Position numbers and translations under genes: made by a program
In this document: one piece after another, positions 44,691 through 56,665 of the stretch
How positions within the stretch are numbered: position 1 is the stretch's first letter
How the letters are laid out: every line of letters begins with the position of its first letter
Notes under the pieces: model-generated
Told to the model about the DNA's origin: nothing
Seen by the model: only the letters and a program-made list of their open reading frames with translations
The model's database searches: none
DNA from: Gnetum montanum
Lineage: Eukaryota > Streptophyta > Gnetopsida > Gnetales > Gnetaceae
DNA: 62,000 nt
Direction: 5' to 3'
Assembly (NCBI GenBank): GCA_015680685.1
Contig: MNCI01000958.1
Coordinates: 251,330-313,329 of the forward strand

Positions 44691-45140
44691 TATACATACA
44701 TAAACATTATTTTGGGTCTATTTTTCTAAGTATCTAACTCATAAAACTAATGGCACATGTGGAGAAAACAATAGAAGTTGGGTTAAAAAGGTTTTCTACA
44801 TGGGGTTGACAAGAGGCAAGATGTAGTAATTCTAGATCATACAAGACGCATGGGTTTTTCATCATACATGTGCTAATTGTAAGTGAGGAAGAATTAAGGA
44901 GTGAATACTAGTAAGAATAAAAGATGAATGCTAACTCGCTCCATCTTACTATATGTGATCTTACCTTATTTCCTTACTTATTGCTTGGACCATTGATGTT
45001 GTTTCTTTTACGATCTTTAATTATTTAATTTTATTTTCCAGGGCATTTTATTTGATTAAATGATGGTGAAAGCTACAAGCCAACCAAAAAAAATAAAATG
45101 AAATTTCTCCTATTGTTGCCCTCTATTCAAAATTCACTAA
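44691..45140. other. Stretch between GY3 and GY7
   Basis: AT-rich, no ORF, no recognised LTR. The GY3 3' UTR, PPT and 3' LTR would be expected here but were not found, so GY3 is truncated on this side. Confidence 0.5.
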
Positions 45141-46018
45141 TGACATGTCGACGAGGCCCTGTCGATGCATCTCATCCTACGTTGACAAGGCCTCATTGAC
45201 GTAGTGTCTATCTGTCTCCTATAAATACACACATACTAGTTGCATTTATAGGGCAGTCCAAATATTAGTAGAGGTGAAGCTCTTGCATTTTTTCCATTTG
45301 AAAGTTAGAATTTTTTCCCTGAGTGCCTGCAACAGGAGTCATTGAGTGTACAGATCTTTATTTGAGCATTGTTGTACCTAAGCACGATAGTGTGTGCAGC
45401 AATAAAGACAAGCTTTCTAATAAACCTTGCAACACTTTGGATAGATTATTTATTTTATTTATGCATTTAATGTTTTCAATTATTTATTAAATGTTTTCAA
45501 TTAGTTATCAAATATTTTTCAATTATTACATTAATGAGACAATTAAGCGAGATAGATTACACACATAAGTACGATCACTTTGAGTGTAACATGTATTTGC
45601 TTGGTAATCCCAATAGCATTATTGCTTGGTACGCCTAGTAGCGTAGTGCTTGGTTGCCCAGTAATGGATACATGGGTTTAGGACGTGTACGGAAAGTGGG
45701 AACAGATACTTATGTTAGGATTAGTTAAATGAGTAGTTAATTAGTAATTTAGATTAGTTAATCAAACTCCTTTTATCTATATTTCCAGCAACAAAATATA
45801 AAATACAAAATGATAAAAATTGGATGCCTTAGTTACACTTAACCATACCAACATACACCACAAGTGTAATTGGGAGGACAATGATGGACCTTAAGGCTAG
45901 ATTCACTTCCTAAAAGGCTAGTGCACTGAAAATAATAAAGTCTATGGAATTCGACCAAATCATGTGTGAATGCTTGTGATTCGTATGGTTGGGCATAGGG
46001 GCACCTCACCGCTCATCA
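45141..46018 (+). mobile_element. GY7 5' LTR, subfamily B
   Basis: 878 bases. U3 has GTCGACGAGGCCCTGTCGATG (45147-45167, in part) and ACGTTGACAAGGCCTCATTGACGT (45179-45202, a dyad around AGGCCT), then TATAAATA at 45220-45227, AATAAAGACAAG near 45399, ending CGCTCATCA. The very 5' end (TGACATG instead of TGATGAG) is diverged. Confidence 0.8.
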
Positions 46019-46019
46019 T

Positions 46020-46037
46020 TGGCACCATTGCTGGGGA
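46020..46037 (+). promoter_or_regulatory. GY7 primer binding site
   Basis: TGGCACCATTGCTGGGGA, tRNA-Asp type, one base after the LTR. Confidence 0.85.
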
Positions 46038-46179
46038 TTTTTTTTGTGGAACGTTTGCTATTTAGGTTTAAGTGGATACCACTAATATCGTTGTACGAAC
46101 CTAAAGGTCAATAACATTCCCACTATACATAAATTATAAAAGCACACTAACAATTTCATTTTGTTTTATAAAATTTCAT

Positions 46180-48420
46180 CTTCTTCTTGTAAGTCTGATG
46201 ATACTAAACCACCCGTCCCACAAGAATGCAAGGTGGTATACACTCGTGCAGATGAGTTTGTACTAAATTTCACCTTCATCCTACATCAGGATGAATAGAT
46301 GCGATGGTGTGATATGGAGGACAATGTTGTTTTGCCCCCCGATAGATTTGAACCCAGAATGCTGTTTAAAACCCTTAAGAAGTTGGGAATAGCAAATCTT
46401 CATGAAAAGTACATTGTGGATGGATATGACACTCAGAACTATTATCCCACTAAAACACAACATAAGCAAGATAAACGTCAGGAGAGACTCCATGAAGCCA
46501 CAAAGGGGAAGCATTACATTAACCCCTTGTTCCTACTAGATCAAGAGGACAATGAGGATTCTCCCTTGGAAGGTTCTCAACATGAAGATTCTCCACCTCC
46601 TGTTACTAATGGTGAGGGTGTGAACTTGACCCTGCGATCAACTATTCATAAACCAGGTTCAAAAAAGAGTGATAGCCAAGGTAGGGACTTGGGTGAACAT
46701 CGCAATAACAAAGGATCTAATCATGGAGATTATAAAAAGCATAAGAGTGGTGGCAGACACCGTGGTGGCGGTGGTGGTCCACCTTCCTTTTCATCCTCTT
46801 TATCCAATTCCAAACATTCCTCTTCATTTGATAGTTCTCATGGAAGCCACCATCGAAACAACCATGATGAAAGTGATTGAAGAAATAATAATAACCATGA
46901 AGGCTGCCAAAATCGAAGGGGTGGCCAAAACCATCATTAGTATCATTAACGCAGTGATGATGATGAACCTTTATTGGTGACTTGAAGTATGCTTAACATT
47001 GTGGAGGCAATAAGAATTCGAACTAGGCATATAAAGGATAGTCAGATCAAGTGCCTAAATATGAATAATATCCCAAGATTTGAGGGGGGATACAATTCTA
47101 ATTCATAGACACATCTACAAGATTTTCAAGATGCCTATGCCTTACAGAACATCAAGAATGAGTGGCAAAAACTCAAGCTTTTCCTAAGGGCACTCATTAA
47201 AGAAGCTGAAAGTTGGTATTGGTCCTTAGAACTGGAATCTATCTGAAGATGGAGTACCATGTTAGAACTATTCAATGATAAATATCAAACGTACTCTAAA
47301 GTGTCTAATCTGAGAAGGCAAATCCAAGGCTAGAAATAAGGAGCACATGAACCCTTGGATGTCGCCATGGGTTAATACTATTCACTCTTACATAGATTCC
47401 CTAGCCATAGTTACTCTCAGAGGGAACAACTTCGCCACATCATATATGGGCTCAGAACAAAAACAAGAAGAACCCTTGGGATGTATGCCCAAGGGAGGTT
47501 GTCTAAAATGAGAGCTCATCAGATCCAAAGGCTAATTGAGCAAGTAGCAAAAGAATAAAGTGAGCTACGAAAAAGGGAGAGTGCTAAAGAGTATAATAAG
47601 GACCCATCCATTAGAAAATAAGAGGTCTAATTTTGTGACAAGGAGGAGTCACCACTTGATGAAGTGATGAAAAAAAAGATCTTGCCTATCCAAAAATCTA
47701 TTTCTAACATTTTAGCCAAGGTTGACAAGTTATGGGACTCTTTGGATGAAAAGTTTTCAAACCAATTTCAAGATTGGTAAAGGATCCAAAGAGAAAAATA
47801 GTGATCATAATTGTAGACAGCAAAAAGAAGCTAAACATGCCTATCAAAGAGGTAAGGGCAAAGCTGCTACAGTAGAGGAAGTTGTGGAATCTAACTCTAA
47901 TGATGAAATTGAATGTGGCATCTGTCAATATGAACATCCAAAGGGATGTTGCCTTGTGGTGTCACACTTACAAGAGTCTGGAGTGTACGCATTAAATCCT
48001 TGCAAATCATGTAGACAAGCTCCAAGACAATTGCCTTACCCTCAAGGCGATCCAAGGCAGTTCCACCAACAGCAACAAGCTTACTACCCAAGTGGAGCTC
48101 CTCCATAACCTTATGAACAATATCAACAATGGTACCAACCACAATCGTGGGGAATGCCACTGCCAAGGCAACAATACCCTTATAGGCATCCAGATCCATA
48201 TGAGTACTATGTTTAGCAACTCATCTCCCCTAAACGTTTGGCACGTCATGCATCATTCTAGCATGACTATTACCCTCCAAAGTACCACCAAATACATTTA
48301 CCATCTACTTGAGGGGAAAACCCATATCTGTATCCTTATCATCCTCCACATCCCTTTTCACCTACACCTCCACCTTCAACTCAGTTACCTCCTGCTCCAT
48401 CCATGTAGGGTTAAATTGCT
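46180..48420 (+). pseudogene. GY7 Gag polyprotein relic
   Basis: The expected ATG near 46180 is changed (ATTTCATC). Frame: VVYTRADEFVLNFTFILHQDE, TAG, then an open stretch to 46880 rich in Ser/His/Gly/Asn. The capsid part follows (47000-47540: MNNIPRFEGGYN, NEWQKLKLFLRALIKEAESW in part, LELFNDKYQTYSKVSNLRRQ), then LAKVDKLWDSLDEKF, a frameshift near 47760, zinc knuckle CGICQYEHPKGCC (47915-47955) and a Gln/Pro/Tyr-rich tail. Around ten stops, mostly TAG and TGA. Confidence 0.8.
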
Positions 48421-48639
48421 CCATAGTCGCAATAATGAAATTCTACAAGGGTTGTGCACTCATAACCAGTTTTTCAACCAAGTGGCATGGATAATTGATT
48501 AAGGAAATGACCTTTCTTTTGGCCCTGCAGTCCTCTCTAACCCTCACAACCTACTCCAATTGATCACCCTACCTCTCCAGTACCCTCATCCTCTACATCA
48601 AATACCTTCAAGCATCCTTCAAACCAAGTGCCACCTAAG

Positions 48640-49010
48640 ATCTGCACTGTAATGCTAACTCATGTTGTTTCTGACTGGATCAAGGCTAGCAACCTTCTTA
48701 CAAACAAATCTGATCCAGGAAGTTTGCTCATCTTTCTACAGATTTTTGAATAGGAGTCATGCAAGGTCCTTCTTGACTCTGGTTCTACAATTAACCTCAT
48801 CTCCCATGATATGTACAAAGCTTGAAACCTACCACCTCTTAAGAAGAGCAACATCCATTTAGAATTAGCAGATTAGTTGATTATAGTCCCTTTGGGATTA
48901 GTAGAGGACATTGTGACCACAATTTGTGGGTGGTCCTATCCTATTGATTTTCTGGTAATCAAGGTGGACAACTACAAAAGTGACTTTCTCATCATCATGG
49001 GAAGGGCTTG
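48640..49010 (+). pseudogene. GY7 aspartic protease
   Basis: Cleaves Gag-Pol in the particle. VLLDSGSTINLISHDMYKA (about 48763-48820) keeps the catalytic Asp of the D-S-G motif; then LPPLKKSNIHLELAD, PLGLVEDIVTTICGW and FLVIKVDNYKSDFLIIMGR. Two TAG/TGA-type breaks lie close to the active site. Compare GY2, where the aspartate itself is lost. Confidence 0.75.
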
Positions 49011-49399
49011 GTTAAGCATAGTCAATGCATGAATGGGTATAAGGGACCTATCTCACAAAATATCTAAGGAAAATGAGTTAGGAAAAATTGAGAAGAAGTG
49101 TATTCCATGCATCGCATATAGTAACAATGGATGCAATTGTGTACAAAAGATTTGGTCAATCAAAAGCACATATATTAAGACATGCAATCAGTGTGCACAA
49201 GAAATTAATATTCAATAGTGACTGTACACAACAACCACAAAGCAGGAGGGCACCCAATGGCTGATAGCTAATTTAGAAAGTAGCACAATATGCATGGAGC
49301 TAACTGAGAGCTTAACTTGTGCATATGTAGAAGGCATGAACAAAATTGAACAAGTCCATTCCCAACTCTCTAATGAAGATGATGATAATTGTTGGTGAG

Positions 49400-50330
49400 A
49401 GTTGGAGATCCCTAATCATTTCAAGAAAGAGCCCTTAGAACTAAAAACTTTACCAATCATAATGGAGTATGCATTTTTAAAGAATGGTTAATCGGTCATC
49501 ATTAATGCCAAACTTGCTCCTAAACAAAATGAAAAGTTGTTGAAAGTAGTAAATAAATGGTCAACAACCTTCACTTGGTCATATCTAGAACTAACAAGAA
49601 TTGATCCAAGGATATGCCAACACCGCATCTACACTAACCTGGCCATGAAGCCTAGAACAAATTGAAGCAAATCGTTAAGGAGGAGATAGAGCAACTCCTC
49701 GAGGTAGGGTTTATCTATCCAATCGTGGATAGTGAGTGGGTTAGCCCACTCGTAATTATACCAAAGAAGGATGGTAAATGGTGGGTTTGCATTAACTTTA
49801 GGTTGTTAAATATGGTAACATTTAAGGATCACTTTCCTTTGCCATTTGTGGATCAAGCATTAGACACCATATCCGAGCATCGTTATTATAGTTTCTTGGA
49901 CGGTTATAGTGGCTATAACCAAATCCAAATTGCACTAGAAGACCAAGCCAAGACAACATCCACGAGTCCTTGGGGGACTTTTGCATATTGTAAAATGTCA
50001 TTTGGCCTATGCAATGCCCCTACAACATTTCAATTCTTGGTCCTTAATATCTTTCAACAACAGATCGGTAGTGGTGTTGAAGTCTTCATGGATGACTTCT
50101 TCACCTATGAAGCTACCTTTGAGCAAGCCTTGGACCAACTTGAGTAAGTATTAAAGAGATGTGTTAAGACAAATCTACGGCTCAACTAGCAAAAGAGCTA
50201 TCTCATGGTTCAAGAAGGCATTATGCTAGGGCACTAAATTTCGCAGAAAGGGATTGAGGTAGACCTAGAAAAGATGAGGGTCATCTAAGGAATAACACGC
50301 CAACCAAAGACTGTTAAAGATGTTTGATCA
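49400..50330 (+). pseudogene. GY7 reverse transcriptase with upstream linker
   Basis: The linker (49420-49660) has LELKTLPIIMEYAFLKN and ICQHRIYTN. The RT frame is open at 49662-50147: VKEEIEQLLEVGFIYPI, WVSPLVIIPKKDGKWWVCI, DHFPLPFVDQALDTI, FLDGYSGYNQIQIA, FGLCNAPTTFQ, and catalytic EVFMDDFF intact. Then TAA, MVQEGIMLGH, TAA, ISQKGIEVD and SFLGH.IYYQCFIENFSKIA with further stops. Athila/Tat branch by these signatures. It has the best active site in the window but is not translatable. Confidence 0.9.
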
Positions 50331-50469
50331 TTCCTTGGACACACTATTTACTACCAATGCTTTATTGAGAATTTCTCTAAGATTGCAAAGTTGTTGGTAT
50401 AACTTACAAAGAAAGATGCATATTTCATTTGGACCAAGGAATGCGAAAATGCATTCTAACAATTAAAAG

Positions 50470-50966
50470 AGAAACTCATAGAAACACCAATCCTACGAGC
50501 ACCAGATTGGTCCAAACCATTCCATATTATGACAGACGCATCTAACTATGCTTTGGGAGTAGTACTCACATAGATTAACAATAAGAAATGTCCATATTAT
50601 ATTCACTGTGTGAGTTGAAGCATTGTGGAAGCATAGTTAAATTACACCACCACAAAGAAGGAATTAATGGCAATGGTGTATGCATTAGAAAACTTTAGAA
50701 ATTATGTGTTAGGTTATAAAGTATTTGTACATGCAGACCACAGTGCAATTCGCTTCCTTATGAATAAGTTGATGGTGAACACTTGTGTTATACAGTGGCT
50801 TGTGATCTTGCAAGAATTCAATCTTACTATGGTAGATCAAAAAGGGACCGAGAATGTGGTTGCTAACCATCTTTCTCACTTAAGATGGGATAATAAAGAG
50901 GAGGAGAGCTCGCTCTTTGATCAATTTCCAAATGAACTCCCCTTTACTGGAGCAATAAATGAATAA
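50470..50966 (+). pseudogene. GY7 RNase H
   Basis: Removes the RNA strand during reverse transcription. Acidic residues visible: HIMTDASNYALG (Asp), TKKELMAMVYALENFRNY (Glu) and FVHADHSAIRFL (Asp). Then WLVILQEFNLTMVDQKGTEN and VVANHLSHL, the usual gypsy RNase H end. Stops only in the first third (TAG near 50573, TGA/TAG near 50620-50636); open at 50667-50966. Confidence 0.85.
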
Positions 50967-50999
50967 ACGCTTGAAAAAGCAATATGGTATAATGGAATC

Positions 51000-53009
51000 C
51001 TCACATACCTTCTCACTCAAGAGATGCCACAAGACTTGAATTTTAGGAAGAAGCAACAATTTCTTCATCGGGTCAAATACTTCATGGAAATCAATGAACA
51101 CCTTTACAAGGTGTGTGTTGATGGCCTCATTCGTTGGTATGTCCTTGACGAAGATCAACTATGCATTCTCTAGGATGCTCATGAAGGACCTTGTGAAGGC
51201 CACTATGCAAGGAGACACACAACCATAAAAATCCTGATGGTAGGATACTATCAGCCCATAATCTTTAGGGATGCCCACTAGTTTCTCAATTCTTGTGAAT
51301 GTTTTCAACGTGACGCGGGGATGATCACTCATATGAAAGGTCCTCAATAGTGGATTCAACCATTGGAACCTTTCGACATATGGGGCATTAACTTCATGGG
51401 TCCCATCACACCCATGTCTAACAGGAAAGCATATCTTATAATAGCAATTGACTATCGTACAAAATGGGCTGAAGTGGCAACCATTACAAATTGCACATCA
51501 TTCACTATTGCCAGATTTATACAACAACATATTGTAAATAGGTTTGGAGTGCTACATTCACTAATTTCTGATAATGGAACTCATTTCATAGGTGCCACAT
51601 TTAAAAAATTAATGCAATGCATAGGGGTAGAACATAAATTAACAACACCTTACCCCCCCTGATGAAGCGCTAATTAGTCGATGCATCGATTGGGTTGTGT
51701 ATACGCGGCCGCCTATCCTGGCCTATAAATAAGAGGGCCCTCCACCTCATTTACACATCCTTTTATCATTTGTAGCTAGACTCTTTCAGTTTGTTTCCAT
51801 AGGAGTTAGATTATTTTCCCAGTGCATGCCCACAGTGTGATGCTTGTAATTGTACGAAATCTTTATTCAAGTGTGATGTACTTGGACACGCACATGATCG
51901 GCAATAAAGATCAAGATTACTTCATCATTGCAGCATTCACTTAGTTTAATTGTTTAATTTAATTATTAATTATTTTTGTTATTTATTGCTTTCTTAGTGA
52001 ATATTTATTTATCATCATTTACTATTCCTGTTGTTAAATGCGGAATGAGTACAACTTAATCACGAACATTTAAGTGTGACTACTTGGTAATCCAGTAGCG
52101 TACCTAGGATCTACGCTTGGTAATCCTAGTAGTAGTCGTGCACAAGGTCCAAGATGTGTATAGATGATTAAGGAATGGATACTCATCGCACTTAGGCTAG
52201 CTTAGACTTCATTTCCTATTGCTCATTAGTTTAATTAATATTATCTTCCATTGTCTCTAGGAGTAGCATTAATTTAGGATCACATCGTATGCCTCACTCT
52301 GGACTAAACCATACGTGACAAAGCAAATACTAGTCCAGGTGGGAAGACAACAAACTGTGATCAACGTGTAACTATCTAGATACCACAACTAGCTTGTCCG
52401 CAGAGTTCGATCGGATCATGCTTGAATGCTCATATTCGTATAGTTGGGCGTAGGGGTACCTAGCCGCTCATCAACCCCCAAGCCAACAATCAAGCAGAGG
52501 TAACCAACCGTGAGATTAGAAAATTATTAATGCGAACCATTAGCAAATATATGAAGGATTGGAGCACAAAACTTAATGATGCTCTCTGGGCTTATCGATC
52601 AACTTGGAAACTTCCTATTGGATATTATCCCTATGATTTAGTGTACGAGAAACTTTCAATGTTTCCAATTCAATTTGAGCTTCATACACTCTCAATGACC
52701 TATGAACTAAACCTCGACCTAAGTTTAGCACAAAAGGAAAGATTGATCAATTTGAACATGCCAGACGAAAATCGCTTAGTGGCCCTATCTTTGAATGAGA
52801 TTAACAAGGCATTTAGCAAGCAACGCCATGACCTTATAATTAGAAAAGTAAGGTTTCAACCAGGAAATAAGATCCTATGTTGGAACCCCACACATGTACC
52901 TCAAAAGGAAAAATTTCAAACATTGTGGGAGGGACCTTATATAATTGATCAAACCTTTCCCTTTGGGGCCATGATAATTTACAAACCTGACAGTCCAAAT
53001 AAAAAGTAA
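51000..53009 (+). pseudogene. GY7 integrase, split by solo LTR 3
   Basis: Inserts the cDNA. HHCC zinc domain near 51180-51310 (GHYARRHTTIKILMVGYY, then CECFQ). Core from 51363: PFDIWGINFMGPITPMS, AIDYRTKWAEVAT (first Asp), GVLHSLISDNGTHFIGATF (second Asp), LTTPYPP, cut at 51659; it resumes at 52474 with PQANNQAEVTNREI (the catalytic Glu). C-terminal part: DALWAYRSTWKLPIGYYPYD, then a GPY/F-like module LWEGPYIIDQTFPFGAMIIY, stop at 53009. All three DDE residues survive; without the LTR only a few stops break it. Confidence 0.9.
51660..52473 (+). mobile_element. Solo LTR 3, U3 variant C, in GY7 integrase
   Basis: 814 bases, TGATGAA...CTCATCA, plus orientation. Flanks are CCCCC (51655-51659) and ACCCC (52474-52478), fitting a 5-base duplication with one change. 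The U3 lacks GATATC blocks; it has other short palindromes (AGCGCT, CGATGCATCG, GTATAC, GCGGCCGC) before GGCCTATAAATAAGAGGGCCC (about 51720-51740, in part). R-U5 matches the A type, with AATAAAGATCAAG near 51903. Confidence 0.85.
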
Positions 53010-53761
53010 TTGATCAATATCTAACAAATTAAACCTTTCCTAGAACCAAGACAGGCGAATGTAACTACCCTCACCTGATGAACATCCATGTTCTATTTTT
53101 CAAATCTCCTCCTTCCAACTCAGTTGTGGGGGAGATTTGTGCTAACCATTACCATAGCCTCTCGAGTTTTCTACCCTTTTTGTTTTTCACATTTTTGATT
53201 TTCCAAATTTTTTATTTTCAAATTTTTTTAATTTTATACCATTTTTAGTACATTTAAATTTTCTTGATTATTTTACACTTTCTTATATATTTCACTTTAT
53301 TTTGTTTCTTGTGTTTCTTTTGATTAAGTGTGATACTTTTTCATTTTTTCTAATAAATCTACTTTATTATCACAAGACACAATGCTGTTGTTGCTATTTA
53401 CTAATGATAGTTTATGCTTAATGTGTGACTGTTGATGTCTAGTTTCTATTTTTGAATTCTAATGTTTGATAACTTTGACATGGTTTTTTTTTCATGGAAT
53501 AGGCAGTGAGTCCACGTCATCCACCTATCCAATGAACTCTATGGTTTTCCTTGTTCTGGGAATTTGAGGTCCCTTGTTCATTAAAGAAACTTTTAATCAA
53601 TTAGTAACCTTGGTAGTTCCAGAATTAGGAAGGATCCAAAGGTTTGTAAAGGGTGTGACTTCAAGGGGACTCAATACTCTTTGTACTCTTCTTCTTGCTT
53701 GATTGCTCGAGTATTTTTTGTAGACTTCTTAGCGTTCCATACCACTTAAAACACCACTAAT
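53010..53761 (+). mobile_element. GY7 3' spacer, first part
   Basis: Non-coding. CAACTCAGTTGTGGGGGAGA at 53117-53136 looks like the PPT seen before LTRs and may be a second, internal PPT. It is followed by T-rich sequence (53160-53490) and by the conserved block GGGTGTGACTTCAAGGGGAC (53652-53671) also found in GY4 and GY6. Confidence 0.6.
53751..53761. repeat. Target site duplication of the DNA transposon, left copy
   Basis: ACACCACTAAT, repeated exactly at 55639-55649. Aligning with GY4 (minus, about 30650) shows the uninterrupted site between. Confidence 0.85.
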
Positions 53762-55638
53762 TTTGGCCTAACACTTTGAAACAAGAACAACTCAAGCCCT
53801 TTCAAGCATTCGGGAGGTAAAATTTGACTAAGGCATGAAACTAAAGTCCAGCTTGATCACACTGTCAAGCTAGCTTGCCCCCAGTGTGACCAACTCTGGG
53901 AGCCTCAAAACTGAGCCAAAATGATTTTATTTCAAGGGTGCAAGTCATCCTCAGGGTCCACTATTGATAACTATGGGTCCCAGCCTTCAAAAATTCCAGA
54001 TTTCAACTCAAAATTGCAAGTTTTTGAGGTCACACTGCAGATCACGCTGGGCAGTCATGCTGGGCGTGACCACAGCGTGAGCAACTTTTAGAGCCCCAAA
54101 AATGAGTCAAAATGACTTGATTTCAAGGGTGCAAGTCATCCTCAGGGTCCACTATTGATAACTATGGGTCCTAGCCTTCAAAAATTCCAAATTTTAGCTC
54201 AAAATTACAAGTTTTTGAGGTCACACTGCAGGTCATGCTGGGTAGTCACGCTGGCCGTGACCACAGCGTTACCTATTTAAAACAGGCTCAAAATCAAACA
54301 CATTCAAACTCAAATTTCCAGATCTAGATCACACATAAGCAAGCAGCAGTTGTGCTTAAAAACAGGCTTCAAAAATTCCAAATTTGGTGTCAAAAATTGC
54401 ATTTTTCCTACCTCATGCTTAGGTCACGCTCAGGTCACACCCAACGTGAATGCGCAGTGTGACTCACGCTTAGGTCACGCTGGGGTCACGCCCAGCATGA
54501 TTGCCTAGCATGACTATAGCATGACTGCCAGTCACACTTGCACAAAGATGCTTCAAACGCATGCTAAAGACACGTGGAAGCCCAGACAACTCACGTTGAA
54601 AGCCCTGGTCAAACAGAGATGCCTTGAACACCCTCAAATCAACATCTCAACATCCTGGAGTGGTTGGTCCATGGTCAAGCAAGCGGGGGTTAAATTTCTC
54701 TTGTTGTACATTTCATTGTAAATCCACATGTGTGGGCATGTCAGGCCCTCATGTCTAAATTAAATGTACTTTCATGGGCTTGAATAACCCATAAAATGTA
54801 AAATGCAATGTGCTTGGTCAAGAACATAGCTTGTCGACACACATCCAACTCGTGCACAACTGTCCGACACACATCCAACTCTCGCCAGCATGCATCCAAC
54901 CCAAGCACAACTATCCATTGGACACATGTCACTAGATCCACTTTCCTCTCATCTCCCAACCGTTGATTCCATTCTTGAATTTCATGCTCGAGCCCAGCCC
55001 AATCCTATAAATACCCTGTCAATTCACATAAATCGGGGTTGGCAATTGGAGACATTGGCAATTCTGAGAAAGTACATAACTTGCAATCCTTGGGCGCTCG
55101 ACACACCTAATTGTTGGCATCCAAGAATTTCTCACATTCATCACATCACATCATCGCATCATCACATCACATCACCCTGGGGCTAGGTGTTCGACCTACC
55201 ATCTACACGTAGCTACGCTTTGACCGGTGCACATCTTTTTTAAGCAATACATTATTTCTGTTTTGCCAACCAAACATTATTTTTGTTTTTTGTTTTACGT
55301 TCTATTCACATTTTTGCTTACATTCAATTTACGTTCAGTTTATAGTTTACATTTTGTTTACACCTTACGTTTACATTTACGTCTTACGTCTTACGGCTCA
55401 TGTTTACATTTTACGCACATTTACACATTTTAAGACATTGTTTACGATAACCCCAGTGCTAGCCATAGCTTATGCTAAGGGAAGTCCTTGGTTGATTTGT
55501 GTGCAGACCATCCAAGGCACTCTGACTTCGTTTACTTTTCCAGCTTGCCCTTGGGCGAAGGCAGGGTCAGCTGTGGCTGCCCAACGATCTTTCGGTGTCT
55601 ATTTCCTTTCCAGCCTCACATTGACAATTTAGGCCAGT
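53762..55638. mobile_element. 1.88-kb non-autonomous DNA transposon, Mutator-like
   Basis: Ends TTTGGCCTAAC... and ...TTTAGGCCAGT are inverted repeats with the core TGGCCTAA. The 9-11-base target duplication suggests a Mutator-like element. No transposase ORF. Inside: 191-base tandem repeats and GTCACGCTGG-type motifs (53850-54540), a CTATAAATACC box at 55006-55016, a CATCA microsatellite (55135-55185) and TTTACG/TTTACA repeats (55270-55440). The inner part may be captured sequence; I recognise no gene in it. Confidence 0.7.
53850..54540. repeat. 191-base tandem repeat and GTCACGCTGG motif cluster
   Basis: The unit beginning CAAGGGTGCAAGTCATCCTC occurs at 53933 and 54124 (period 191), with a partial third. 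Each unit contains GAGGTCACACTGCAG, CACGCTGGG and CGTGACCACAGCGT, which are self-complementary around the CACGCTG / CAGCGTG core. A denser run of the same motif follows at 54420-54540. About a dozen variants in 700 bases. Confidence 0.8.
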
Positions 55639-55649
55639 ACACCACTAAT

Positions 55650-56618
55650 GATAGGAAGACAAATAATGTCATTGCATGGTGTGGTTCCCATCATTCAAAA
55701 AAATGATGGAAATTCAAAGCATATCTCTTTGACATGAACAAGTCCTTGCATGGTGTGGTCCCCATTTCAAAAAAAAAAAGGAATTCAAAGCACACCCCCT
55801 GGACAAATAAAAGGACCACAAGCACTAGTTATGAGACTTGAAAGACATACACCTATGCCTAAAGGTCCCATCTAACTAAGGTCCTCTCTCTCACTCTTCC
55901 TGCTTCTCTCTCCTCTTTGTGGAACAGTGGTTGTCTTGTGGGGACACTCTTATGTCTCGAGTGGATGGATCGGTCTTAGAGTGGTGATGCAAAGTCACTG
56001 AAAGCAGGTGGCTTTAGTCTGGACTAAGGATGGAACTTCTTAGGTCATTTTAAGCACAATTCCATGAGTGAATTCTTATGACCTTAATTTGGAACTCCAT
56101 TCCACCTTATTTATCATCCATCCATGTTGCCATAACTCACCTCATTGCCAGGTTTTATGTTATGCTCTATGTCTTATTCTAACGCATTGGGATTCTTGAG
56201 TGGATTCTTTTGGGTTAGTCCTTAACCTGTCATGATCATTAAATCGACTATGGGGTCCACGAACTCCTTAGTTGAGGTTATGTAAGGGTAAAAAGGGCAT
56301 GAGCTTGCTATGGGGAGGACCCACTTGCATAGCTTTTGGCTTGATTAGTTAAGGTTCCTTACCTTTGACATTGCTACAATCTTATATTTCATATTTTCCA
56401 TGGTGTAAACCGCTCAATACTCCTTAATCTTTCATTGCATTCATCCATTAAATCAATTTTTTCTTCATTTTTTAAAATTTATGAATCAGTGCCCTCTTCT
56501 CATGATTTCATACTATTCTTGGTCTTCTAAGCTTTCATTTGATCCCAATTTCATCGAAAAATTCCTTGTATTTTGCAAGTTTGACCAAAGTCAATGGAAG
56601 TTAACAATGGTCAAAAGC
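55650..56618 (+). mobile_element. GY7 3' spacer, second part
   Basis: Non-coding, collinear with GY4 30620-29780 (minus): TTGCATGGTGTGGTTCCC, AAAGGTCCCATCTAACTAAGG, GGTTGTCTTGTGGGGACAC, TTGCTATGGGGAGGACCCAC. The latter block is also kept in GY5 (27860). Confidence 0.7.
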
Positions 56619-56665
56619 TGCATCAATGAGGCCTCATTGATGCAATGCTAAAATACTATATATAT
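56619..56665 (+). promoter_or_regulatory. GY7 internal promoter: 26-base palindrome and TATA box
   Basis: A perfect 26-base palindrome (56619-56644) built of TGCATCAATGAGG and its reverse complement, then TATATATAT at 56657-56665. The first 17 bases, TGCATCAATGAGGCCTC, are identical to 60192-60208 in the GY7 3' LTR U3, which also sits just above a TATA box. The TATA is 397 bases before the intron donor. Confidence 0.7.

Noticed and set aside
53690-55650. GY7 3' LTR starting near 53.7 kb
   Set aside because: No LTR sequence there. The block is a TIR element with an 11-base duplication; the true 3' LTR is at 60170-61032, behind a PPT.
54890-55700. Coding sequence in the right half of the DNA transposon
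   Set aside because: Frames are short and run through CATCA and TTTACG low-complexity repeats, with no known domain.
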